From positions 1,635,001-1,699,000 of the forward strand of contig CM043793.1 in the NCBI GenBank assembly GCA_023974075.1: a DNA stretch of 64,000 nt, read 5' to 3'. The stretch comes from Chaenocephalus aceratus. Taxonomy: Eukaryota > Chordata > Actinopteri > Perciformes > Channichthyidae. Shown one piece after another: positions 55,934-64,000 of the stretch (position 1 is the stretch's first letter; each line of letters opens with the position of its first letter). The translations under genes were made by a program, and so were the position numbers. The notes below the pieces were generated by a model. It searched no databases. It was not told the DNA's origin and saw only the letters and a list, made by a program, of their open reading frames with translations.

Positions 55934-57094
55934 ATGATTAAGGGGGAGGAAACAGTGAAGCATCTGAAAGACCTGCGGATGAGGGCGAAGGTGGCTCTAG
56001 TTCGTAAGGTGAACTCAGTAACAAAGACGGTGAACACTATGTTAGAGGAGGAGTTGATGAAAGAATATAGTGAAGTCCACAAGGCTGCCACCAAAGTCAC
56101 AGAGGCCAACAGTGAATACCTGATGCAATTAATTCTGAACGCTGATAGCGACGAGGACCAAGTACCAGAAGAGCTGAGGGCAGACGTGGAAAAGACGGAT
56201 GGAGAGACCAGCCAAAGGCTTGAAGAAGTCAGTGAACTGATTAAAGCAAACCTTTGGTCTAGGCATGGAGAAAAGAAAGTGATGTTTGCCATCGGGGAAG
56301 CTGAAAACGTCTATGAGGACGCAGAAGCGACACAAATTGACCTGGTGAGCTATGACAATTACGAGAAGCAACTTAAACAGTTAGAAATACTGATTCAAGA
56401 ATTAAAGGAAGTGCACAGCACCTGGAGGGAATGGGCTCCTGTGACCGACCAAAAAGATGTGGAAGAGATAGTCCGCCAGCTGGAGACAAGGAAAAACGCA
56501 CTCAAGCGTCAAAAGGAAGCTGAGTTTAACAAAGCACGCGGCGCAGCAGAGTTGGCACGCACCGCAGCAGAGGATGAGCGCACCAACTTAGCTGAGACCC
56601 AACGTGCGAAGCTTGCCGAGATTCAAATTGCTGCAAAGGAAGCACGCATTGCAGCAGAGGATGAGCGCGCCCAGTTCGCCCTGGTTCAGCTAAGGCAAGA
56701 CCAGGCCCAACGCTCTAAATTGGCCGAGGCTCATATTGCAGCAGAAGAAGCACGGTTTGACCTCATGAAAGCGCAGCATAAAGCAGTGGAAGAGGCAGGC
56801 ACGGAACCCAGAGACAACCCGATGGGAGCGATATCAAAGATACGACTCAAGCCGGTAAGCCTTCCCAAGTTCAGTGGCAGTATGAGGGAGTTTCACAGCT
56901 GGAAAAAGGACTGGGAATCTTTGCAGAAGCAGGGAGAACCATCCGGGTCGCCTGAAGTCAAGAAGTTCCAGCTTCTGGACAGCATGGAAGAAAAGGTAAA
57001 AACTGATGTCAAGTTGGCCAGTTACAGTACAGTCGAAGACATGTTCAGAGTATTGGAGAACCGGTATGGAAACAGGACGACGATTACACTGTAG
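55934..57094 (+). pseudogene. BEL/Pao gag, N-terminal 386 residues (unit B)
   Basis: Identical in protein sequence to 50227-51387, including the internal stop after TTITL. That the same nonsense mutation is present in both copies shows that the duplication followed the decay of gag, or that it is one locus assembled twice. Confidence 0.85.
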
Positions 57095-57628
57095 ATCGTC
57101 GCAGAACTGGAGAAGATACCAGCTGTGAAAGGAGATCAGCCGAGGAAGGTGATAGACCTCATCCAAGCTGTGGAAAAGGCTTTGGCAGACCTCACAGACC
57201 TCGAGAACCCTGGAGCCATCAACCACCCGCTGATGATTAGGTATATAGAAAGCAAGCTGCCCGACCAGGTGAAGCGAGAGTGGGTCATCTTCAGGGCTAA
57301 GCCCGAAAACGGTGTCACCCCAGTCAACCATTTCAATACGCTTCTGAAGTTCCTGAAGGAGCACGAAGAAATTCTAGAGATCTTGGAACAACTGAAAATA
57401 ATGGAGACATCTGAGAAAATGGACAAACCGCAAAACAGGTTCGAGAGGACACAAAAGCCACCAGAAGGGACACTCCAGAAGGTGAGTGCGTCGTGTGTGG
57501 AGAGGATAAGCATAATAACAAGTTATTCTTCTGCAAGAAGTTCAAGGGGTTTGGCTTGGCTGAGAGAAAGACTGCTGTGGAGAAGGTCGGAGCATGCCGC
57601 GTTTGTCTTGGATGTCACGATGGGGTAG
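57095..57628 (+). pseudogene. BEL/Pao gag continuation and zinc finger (unit B)
   Basis: Identical to 51388-51921: gag core, then the frame change near 57477 and the cysteine-rich knuckles in the next frame, with the same stop after HDGVE. Confidence 0.8.
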
Positions 57629-57792
57629 AATAGTGCACAGACAGGTTCCTCTGCAACAGGGAAGACTGCCAAGAGAGGACCTCCTCGGACCACCACTACC
57701 TCCTCTGTCCAAAATGGGAACAGCTACCAAAGGGGAAACTTGGAAAAGGCAGCGAGAGGGTAAGAGAGCTAACAGAAGAACAAAAGCTGGCC

Positions 57793-58412
57793 TTGTCCAA
57801 ATGTTCCCCAGAGGCGGCGGCAGAGATCATGAAAGCTTTCAGTAACAGCAACAAGACTTCAGTGACAAGGAGCACTAGGAAGGATGAAGGTGGACTTCTG
57901 GAAAATAATGGACTGACCGAGCACCCTGTCATCATGATGCTGTTGGAAGTCACTGCCAACGCTGGGCAGAAGATCGGAGCTCTGATTGACCTCGCATCAG
58001 ACACCAACTACATCACTCACGTAGCGGCTGACAGGCTCGGTCTGAGCAGAGAAGAAGTCACTCTGGTCGTGCATGGAGTTGGAGGGATGACCGTGACAGT
58101 CAAGACGAAGAGGGTACCTCCTGCGAGTAAGAGTCAAGACCCCCAAAGGTACTGTGAGAGCTCACAAGCTGGTTTGTTATGGCCTAGAGGAGATTGCTAA
58201 AGTGCATCGGAGCGTCAGACCGGAACAGCTAAAGAGGTTCTTTCCAGAGATTGCAACGGACGAACTGAAGAGACCAGACCATGTTGAACTTCTCATCAGT
58301 CACAGAGAGGGGAGACTTGCTCCACAAAGACTGAGGATAGTTGGAGACCTCGTCTTATGGGATGGCCCACTGGGTAAAACCGTGGGTGGAGCACATCCCA
58401 GTCTGTTTGAGA
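57793..58412 (+). pseudogene. BEL/Pao aspartic protease (unit B), cut by hAT
   Basis: As in unit A, but an extra G at about 58112 shifts the frame. The second frame (58154 on) continues LKRFFPEIATDELKRPDHVE, LLISHREGRLAPQRLRIVGD and LVLWDGPLGKTVGGAHPSLF. This is the region between protease and RT in BEL/Pao. The element is cut after 58412 by a hAT insertion, and coding resumes at 63257. Confidence 0.8.
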
Positions 58413-58429
58413 CAGTGTTGTAGTCAAGT

Positions 58430-58690
58430 CACCAATCCACGAGTCCAAGTCACTCTCGAGTCCCCACTCTTCCAGTCCGAGTCCAAGTCCGAGTCACCTA
58501 GGGAGAGTCGTAGTCGAGTCCGAGTCCAAGTCCGAGTCACCTAGGGAGAGTCGTAGTCGAGTCCGATTCCAAGTCCGAGTCACCCAAGGAGTGTCCGAGT
58601 CGAGTCTGAGTCACCATTACCTGTGTTCGAGTCCGAGTCCAAGTCTGAGTCACCCAAGAAGAGTCCAAGTCAAGTCCGAGTCACAAGTCT
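58430..58690 (+). repeat. GAGTCCRAGTC subterminal repeats (left)
   Basis: Many copies of GAGTCCGAGTCCAAGTC; a ~50-bp unit with GTCACCTAGGGAGAGTCGTA is repeated at about 58490 and 58537. Mirrored at 63040-63235. Confidence 0.9.
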
Positions 58691-58860
58691 TCATGTATTA
58701 ATCTTAGTGGATATATGTGTTGAAATGTAGCTGTAGCTCCTCTACATTGCTTTTATCCTGTCATGGTATACTAATGTGTCTATTCTATTGAACTGCTGTG
58801 AAGCGAGTGTGGCTACAATTGTTGTATTAAAAAAGGTACTATACAAATATAAAGCTTATT

Positions 58861-58912
58861 ACTAATAATAATAATAATAATTATTATTATTATTATTATT
58901 ATTATCATCATC
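58861..58912 (+). repeat. (AAT)n/(ATT)n microsatellite
   Basis: AATAATAATAATAAT followed by TTATTATTATTATT, self-complementary around 58882. Confidence 0.9.
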
Positions 58913-59288
58913 AAGGTTGAGTCCAGTTCCAATATTGCCTCCAGTGCTCCGTTCTGGCATCTTCAAAGAGCTGCTTTACAAATGAAAATGGTATACATTA
59001 AACACAATGACACAATGTCACAATTGAACTTATTTAATGGTTTGAAAACCCACAGAAACTGAAAATACATTATTAAGAACAATAGAACATGAGAAAGCAT
59101 GCATGGATTTCTACGCAATATAAGTAACATTTTCATTCAATTTCCAATTTGAATCTGGCTCGAATTACAAAGTCATAGAACCAATTCCTCTCTATGTTAG
59201 TGAAGTGATGGGGTCCCCTCTCCTACCATAATGTGGCCCTATTGGACAGACACCCAGTTGAAATTATGCATTTAGAATACTTAAAAAG

Positions 59289-59566
59289 TGTTACGAATGG
59301 GTGAAGCAGGTAGGACTCAAATGCAGAATAACGAAAAGCGAGCTTTATTAAATAATAAAGCTGTGGCAAAAACAAGGCAGAATCCAAAATATCCAAAGCA
59401 GCACAAGGAACACAGACCGTGGAATAACATGGAGGGGAAACAGACAGAAAGCAGACAGGCAAGAAACGGGGGTGAACACTTTACACAATAAAACAGGAAA
59501 CCCAAAGACAAGAAAAACACCAACACAGACAAAACTACAACGTGACATAAAATGAGAATCGTGACA
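59289..59566 (-). repeat. 3' LTR of the non-autonomous element
   Basis: A 278-bp LTR, matching 61916-62194 with only a few changes (for example AGGACTCAAATG versus AGGACTCAACTG). It includes GAGCTTTATTAAATAATAAA, a possible polyadenylation or TATA region (TTTATT on the coding strand). Confidence 0.9.
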
Positions 59567-59639
59567 GAACCCCCCCCTCAAGGGACGGATCCCAGACGTC
59601 CCAAAAAAAAAAGTCCAGCAGGGTGGGTGGAGGGGGACC

Positions 59640-61140
59640 GGAGGGAGGACACATAACTAGGGCCAAGAAAGGGTGGGTGGAGGGGGTCTGGAGGACGGGT
59701 CTCGGGCGGACGGCCCGGGGGAAAGGCAGAGACCAAGGAGGGGGTCTCGGGCGGAAGGCCCGGGAGCAAGGAAGAGACCAAGGACGGGGTCTCGGGCGGA
59801 AGGCCCGGGGGCAAGGCAGAGACCAAGGAGGGGGTCTCGGGTGGACGGCCTGGGAGCAAGGCAAAGTTCAAAAAGGGGCGAAGGCCACAGCGGGCAAACT
59901 CAGGGGCCGAGCATGAGGGCAAAAGCAGCGGCAGGAAGAGTCAGGGGGCCGGGCCCGAGGACGAAGACCGCGGCACTCAGGGGGCCGGGCTCGAGGGAGA
60001 AGACCGCGGCTCTCAAGGGGCCGGGCTCGAGGGAGAAGACCAGACAGCTCCGGAGGCCGGGCAGGACCCGGTGTCGGCCGAACAGGAACCGGAGCCAGTG
60101 GGACAGGCTTCGGCAGGATCCCCCACGGAAGAGGACCAGTAGTTGGCAGGACCCCCGGTGAGACAGGTGATGGTGGGGCCTCCAACGGCACAGGACAAGG
60201 GGTTGGCAGGACCCCGGCAGAAGAGTTTGTCGGCGGGACCCCCAGAGGAACAGGACATAGGATTGGCAGGACCCCGGCAGGAGAGCAGTCAGCGGGACCT
60301 CCAACGGCACAGGACATAGGGTTGGCAGGACCCCCGGCAGAAGAGTAGTTGGCAGGACCCCCGGCAGAAGAGCAGTCGGCTGGGCCTCCAACGGCACAGG
60401 ACAAAGGGTTGGCAGGACCCCCGGCAGGAGAGCAGTCGGTGGGACCTCCAACGAGATGGGACAAGGAGCTGGCAGGACCCCCGGCAGGAGAGCAGACGGC
60501 GGGACCTCCAACGGGACGGGACAAAGGGTTGGCAGGACCCCCGGCAGGAGAGTAGTCGGCGGGGCCTCCAACGGCACAGGACATAGGATTGGCAGGACCC
60601 CCGGCAGGAGAGTAGACGGCGGGACCTCCACCGAGAAAGGACAAGAAGCTGGCAGGACCCCCGGCAGGAGAGTAGACGGCGGGACCTCCAACGGGACAGA
60701 CATACGATTGGTAGGACCCCCGGCAGAGGAGTAGTCGACGGGGCCTCCAACGGGACAGGACATGGAGTTGTCAGGACCCCCAGCGGAACCTCCAATGGAC
60801 CAGGACATTGGGTAGGGACTTGAGACGTGACTCGAGAGGGGAACTAGAGACGGAACTCCAGAGGGGACTAGAGGAGAGACTAGAGGAGGAACAAGAGGAG
60901 GGACTAGAGGAGGAACTAGAGGAGGGAACTCGAGAGGGGACTTGAGAGGGGACCTAGAGAGGGGACTCGAGGAGGGACTAGAGAGGGGACTAGAGGAGGG
61001 ACTAAAGGAGGGACTAGAGCAGGGACTAAAGGAGGGTCTAGAGGAGGGACCTCGAGAGGGAACTCGAGAGGGGACTGGAGAAGTGACTAGAGGAGGGACA
61101 AGAGATGGGACTAGGGAATTGACTAGAGGCGGGACTTGAG
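59640..61140. repeat. Three internal tandem arrays in the LTR element
   Basis: (a) 59690-59860: ~56-bp units GGTCTCGGGCGGAAGGCCCG plus GGGGCAAGGCAGAGACCAAG. (b) 60125-60790: ~60-bp units GGCAGGACCCCCGGCAGGAG, AGCAGTCGGCGGGACCTCCA and ACGG..ACAGGACA. (c) 60830-61210: short units like GGAACTCGAGAGGGGACT and GGGACTAGAGGAGGGACTAG. The arrays are in tandem order, and units vary. Array (b) gives a PAGGPANPLSxxVGGPA repeat in one minus frame. Confidence 0.9.
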
Positions 61141-61913
61141 TAGGAACTAGAGATGGAACTCGAGAGGTGACTGGAGAGGGGACTCGAGAGGGAACTGGAG
61201 ATGGGACTAGAGAAGGGACTAGAGAAGGGACTATGGCAGCTGGGACCAGGACTGGGGCCGGAACCATGGCTGCTGGGACCCGGAACCATGGCTGCTGGGA
61301 CCGGCACTGGAGCCGGAGCCGCTGGAGTACGGGCTGGAATCCTGGCCTTGCATCTTCCAGAGACCTTTTGGAGGCTCCGTGGACCTCCAAACGCCAGACG
61401 GGTTCCTGAGAAAAGGTCTGAGGTTGGAACTGGAGCCGCTGGAACCGGAACAGAGGCCTGGACCATGGCTGTGTGGGCCAGGTAATCGAGCAAGGAAACA
61501 TAGCTCTGCGGGCCGGTACTGGTGCATGGATCCATGGCTGTGGAAACCGGAACTGAAGCCGGGATCATGGCTGTTGGAGCACGGGCTGGAATCCTGGCCC
61601 TGCGTCTCCTAGAGGCTTTTTGGAGACTCTGTGGACCTTCAACAGGACAGTAGTCGGATCCCAGGAAAGGGTTAGAAGCTTGTGCCAATTCCTCAGGGCT
61701 ACTTGAAAAGGTTTGTAGCCACTCCGGCAACAAGCTCCTGAGCCAGGGCTTGCGAGCAACCTCCCGGCGTGCCTCCTTCAAAGCAGCCTCTTTACCCCGT
61801 CTAGATGAGGCGTTCTTCCAGGTGTAAAAAATGTACTCCAGAGAATACCCAAGACATTCCACCTGTGGGGCCAAAACATTGAAATCTGCTGAGTCCAAAT
61901 TTGGTCGGTTCAT
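61038..61913 (-). CDS. Unrecognised ORF of the LTR element, N-terminal 291 residues
   Basis: The ATG lies two bases inside the 5' LTR boundary. The N-terminal ~75 residues are not repetitive: MNRPNLDSADFNVLAPQVEC, then YSLEYIFYTWKNASSRRGKE, then EARREVARKPWLRSLLPEWL. They look like a folded helical domain with conserved-looking W and R positions. The middle has Ala/Pro/Ser-rich repeats of RARIPARAPTAMIPASVPV, and the end is pure SSP/SSL repeats from array (c). Neighbouring frames remain open through arrays (b) and (a) down to about 59900 (533 and 258 residues), so a frameshifted ancestral ORF could have spanned the whole interior. Possibly a gag-like or novel protein; I do not recognise a family. 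Confidence 0.5.
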   Translation of the reverse strand: MNRPNLDSADFNVLAPQVECLGYSLEYIFYTWKNASSRRGKEAALKEARREVARKPWLRSLLPEWLQTFSSSPEELAQASNPFLGSDYCPVEGPQSLQKASRRRRARIPARAPTAMIPASVPVSTAMDPCTSTGPQSYVSLLDYLAHTAMVQASVPVPAAPVPTSDLFSGTRLAFGGPRSLQKVSGRCKARIPARTPAAPAPVPVPAAMVPGPSSHGSGPSPGPSCHSPFSSPFSSPISSSLSSPLSSHLSSSISSSYSSPASSQFPSPISCPSSSHFSSPLSSSLSRSLL

Positions 61914-61915
61914 TC

Positions 61916-62194
61916 TGTTACGAATGGGTGAAGCAGGTAGGACTCAACTGCAGAATAACGAAAAGCGAGCTTTATTAAATAATAAAGCTGTGGCAAAAAC
62001 AAGGCAGAATCCAAAATATCCAAAGCAGCACAAGGAACACAGACCGTGGAATAACATGGAGGGGAAACAGACAGAAAGCAGACAGGCAGGAAACGGGGAT
62101 GAACACTTTACACAATAAAACAGGAAACCCAAAGACAAGAAAAACACCAACACAGACAAAACTACAAACGTGACATAAAATGAGAATCGTGACA
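61916..62194 (-). repeat. 5' LTR of the non-autonomous element
   Basis: The 279-bp partner of the LTR at 59289. The downstream (minus) sequence GAATGAACCGACCAAATTTG begins the ORF at once. A TTTGGACTCAGCAG stretch ~17 bases inside could be the primer-binding site; it overlaps codons. Confidence 0.85.
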
Positions 62195-62279
62195 AAAAAG
62201 CATCTTACAGGTGTACGGAAAACCACAAACAACACCAGCAGAGCCGGATGAGGCGAATTCCAATAGAGTGGCACAGTGA

Positions 62280-62400
62280 CGCATCCTAAAACCCGGAAGT
62301 AAACTTCTTCCGGTTCCTTCGTCAAAGAAGCAATGCATTTTATCCATAGGATTTTGGAAAATAGCTCGAAATAAGGTCTGTGGTTGAGACACATTTAAGA
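62280..62400 (-). repeat. Dispersed repeat shared with 37340-37480
   Basis: Reverse complement matches 37345-37478: GTGTCTCAACCACAGACCTT, CGAGCTATTTTCCAAAATCC and CTATGGATAAAATGCATTG. It lies in the body of the hAT-type element. Confidence 0.7.
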
Positions 62401-62445
62401 GACAGATCACGTGGAGATTATCCAAAACGTGTTCAATACAGCCTA

Positions 62446-62447
<2 letters not shown>

Positions 62448-62480
<33 letters not shown>
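62448..62480. repeat. (AT)n microsatellite
   Basis: About 16 perfect AT units followed by GAACTCCATC. Confidence 0.95.
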
Positions 62481-62483
<3 letters not shown>

Positions 62484-63039
62484 CTCCATCCTTAGAGTAA
62501 TGTGTTATGGAGCCTCCGTGACGGAGATCATTTTCAGTCTCTAATTTTCACGTTCATTGTAGGCTAGGGCTAGGCTACTCATCATCTGCAGTATCACCAA
62601 GGACATGTATAGCTTTTTAACAGTATCTATCTAGACAATACAACTGCACTTGGTCCCTAGGATTTTGATATCAACCCCTACCTCCATCTAACCCGACATC
62701 TTAAAACCTTTGTGGAGTCAATTTAGTAGCTAATGTTAACGTGGGTTAGCAAGCTAACAATAGCATTTCTACTTACTTTTCTGGGTGCCGCCGTGAAAGG
62801 TGTCGATTGAAATTCGACGTTGTCCCAGTCTTCTCTCTATCTTCTGTCCACATAATGTGTATTTTGCGCTGCTCTTTCCCAATATGGAAACGAAATCTTT
62901 AAAACATACAGCACGATGCGGGGTGTGTCTCTGGACATCTTTAGACTGGTATAGCAGCGGGGCGCGCCCAGTACGTGAACTCGCCTCGCAGGTGCACACG
63001 CCAGGACACAGAGGACATCAGACTCCAGAGAAAACTTGC

Positions 63040-63235
63040 TCAAGTCCGAGTCATCCAAGGAGTGTCCGAGCCGAGTCCGAGTACGAGTCATCATTACCTG
63101 TGTTCGAGTCCGAGTCCAAGTCCAAGTCATCGTGCGTGAGAATTCACGAGTCCGAGTCACGTCAAGCAGTGCGCGAGTCCGAGTCAAGTCACGAGTCCCG
63201 TAAATCGGCACTCGAGTCCGAGTCCAGGACTCGAG
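63040..63235 (-). repeat. GAGTCCRAGTC subterminal repeats (right)
   Basis: Runs of GAGTCCGAGTCCAAGTCC, GAGTCCGAGTCACG and CGAGTCCGAGTCCAGG toward the right end of the hAT-type element. Confidence 0.9.
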
Positions 63236-63256
63236 TACTCCATCTCTGATTTGAGA

Positions 63257-64000
63257 ATATAAAAGTGACTATGCACCAGTCCGAGACGCACTTCGCTCGC
63301 TCAATGAGGACAGCTGCTGTGGAGTACAGAGAAGTAGTCGAGAGTCCTGAGATCCTGAGGGAAGAAGAGACTAAGAGTCTGACTCAGGAAGTAAAGGCGG
63401 AGACCAGGGATACAACTGCAACGAGGAGAGAAGTTCTCGAGTGGTGGAAGTGGGACAGCATCGGTGCAGCCTGTGAACCCAGGTGTGGTGGGTGTCGCTG
63501 TGTCACATGCCAGCCAGGAGGAAAGGAAATGACCCTGGCAGAAGAAAGGGAGCTGGACGTGATTAAAGAGGGGCTGTCCTACATGGCCAAAGATGAATAC
63601 TACCTGACTCCGCACTGGGACGCATCTTACCCATGGACCGAGGACCCAGCCTCATTTCCAAACAACAGAAGAGGAGTGGAGGCCACCTTCCTGAAAACAG
63701 AGAATCAGCCCAGTTTCGCGCACATGGTGGAAGATCGCAGGGTCCTGGAGGAGGACAGTTATGTGGACGATATCTTAACGTCCCACAATGACCCAAAGAG
63801 ACTGGAGGAAATCACAGAGGGGGTAGAAGAGATCCTGAGCACCGGAGGCTCCTCCCTCAAACCATGGGTCAGGTCAGGCCAAAGTGGGAGGCAGAGGACT
63901 GCGGAGCAGGTCCAAGCTGGAGCAGTAGCAGAGCCAGGGGTCAGGTTGGTGGAGTCAAAGGCAAAGCTAACACCTCTCGACCAAAAGGGATACGTAGTCA
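63257..64000 (+). pseudogene. BEL/Pao pol, RT region with core deletion (runs off the window)
   Basis: Continues the protein cut at 58412 and stays open from the ATG at 63304 to the window end. It has a CEPRCGGCRCVTCQPGGKEM cysteine motif, then LTPHWDASYPWTEDPASFPN and GVEATFLKTE, which are the blocks preceding the RT in BEL/Pao. It then passes directly to SYVDDILTSHNDPKRLEEIT, where YVDD is the catalytic RT motif. The blocks normally between ATFLKTE and YVDD (fingers and first catalytic Asp of the palm) are missing, an in-frame deletion of well over 100 residues. It continues LKPWVRSGQSGR. It cannot encode a working RT. Confidence 0.85.

Larger units (their letters stand above)
52536..58243 (+). 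repeat. Tandem duplication unit B (5,708 bp)
   Basis: Repeats unit A with four differences that I could locate, all single-base length changes in mononucleotide runs: one G fewer near 53067, one T more near 53847, one A more near 54785 and one G more near 58112. At 58244 the sequence continues as an uninterrupted BEL/Pao protease (CCAGAGATTGCAACGG), whereas unit A ends there by jumping back. Confidence 0.97.
59289..62194 (-). mobile_element. Non-autonomous LTR element with repeat-rich ORF
   Basis: Two LTRs of 278-279 bp (59289-59566 and 61916-62194) in the same orientation, almost identical, beginning TGTTACGAATGG and ending ATCGTGACA in plus orientation. On the minus strand they read TGTCACG...CGTAACA. 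AAAAAG occurs on both sides (59283-59288 and 62195-62200), giving a 5-6 bp duplication. A minus-strand polypurine tract (complement of CCCCCCCTC, 59571-59579) precedes the 3' LTR. It resembles the tract and following sequence of the Gypsy element at 15795 (AGGGACGG...GACGTCCCA). No RT, integrase or protease is present. The internal 2.35 kb is one repeat-rich coding region. Confidence 0.85.
58413..63248. mobile_element. Non-autonomous hAT-type element inside BEL/Pao
   Basis: Ends CAGTGTTGTAGTCAAGTCAC (58413) and, in reverse from 63248, CAGAGATGGAGTACTCGAGT. The flanks GTTTGAGA (58405-58412) and ATTTGAGA (63249-63256) match at 7 of 8 bases. Both subterminal zones (58430-58690 and 63040-63235) are arrays of GAGTCCGAGTCCAAGTC and CGAGTC motifs. 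There is no transposase. BEL/Pao coding sequence lies on both sides in the same orientation. It hosts an LTR element at 59289-62194. Confidence 0.85.

Noticed and set aside
58413..63248. Treating GAGTCC repeats as a satellite array
   Set aside because: They are confined to the two ends of an element with inverted termini and a target duplication, so they are subterminal repeats of a transposon.

Overview
The window looks like accessory, transposon-dominated DNA from a teleost fish. The grounds are the repeat families: four or five RTE/Rex3-like LINE copies ending in GATG tails, L2/CR1-like LINEs whose first ORF carries an SGNH esterase, a Penelope-like element, a chromodomain Ty3/Gypsy element, a BEL/Pao element, a Tc1-like element with long inverted repeats, piggyBac, many non-autonomous hAT-type elements, and vertebrate TTAGGG-type repeats. 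I find no complete host protein-coding gene. There is a broken THAP-domain gene or transposon fragment near 43.5-44.2 kb and one weak candidate exon near 31.2 kb.

Layout. 1-4387: AT-rich DNA with a four-unit tandem repeat of about 219 bp. 4388-7786: a decayed piggyBac element whose right terminal repeat is split by a hAT element, itself carrying three smaller elements. 8188-24171: a nest, namely a TIR element containing an L2-like LINE (LINE-A). LINE-A is split twice. The first split is by a Gypsy element that holds a second LINE (LINE-B), which holds a small hAT. The second split is by a TIR element holding a Tc1-like element, which holds a Penelope-like element next to telomere-like repeats. 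24172-33607: mostly unique or simple-sequence DNA with two Rex3-like insertions, each bounded by exact target-site duplications, and a palindromic MITE. 33800-37161: a non-autonomous hAT-type element with further insertions. 38034-38619: a MITE. 40338-41957: a 38-bp minisatellite with about 42 copies. 43484-44226: THAP fragments. 44422-46398: another Rex3-like copy.

46830-58243 is a head-to-tail duplication of a ~5.7 kb unit that is almost identical between copies and carries a BEL/Pao leader, gag and protease. The only differences I found are single-base changes in mononucleotide runs, so an assembly artefact is a serious alternative. The BEL/Pao element is then interrupted at 58413-63248 by a hAT-type element. 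That element contains an unusual non-autonomous LTR element whose interior is a repeat-rich ORF. The BEL/Pao pol resumes at 63257 and runs off the window with its RT core deleted.

Almost every reading frame here is a degraded transposon protein. The biological content is a record of insertion order, readable from target-site duplications and from proteins that resume on the far side of each insertion.
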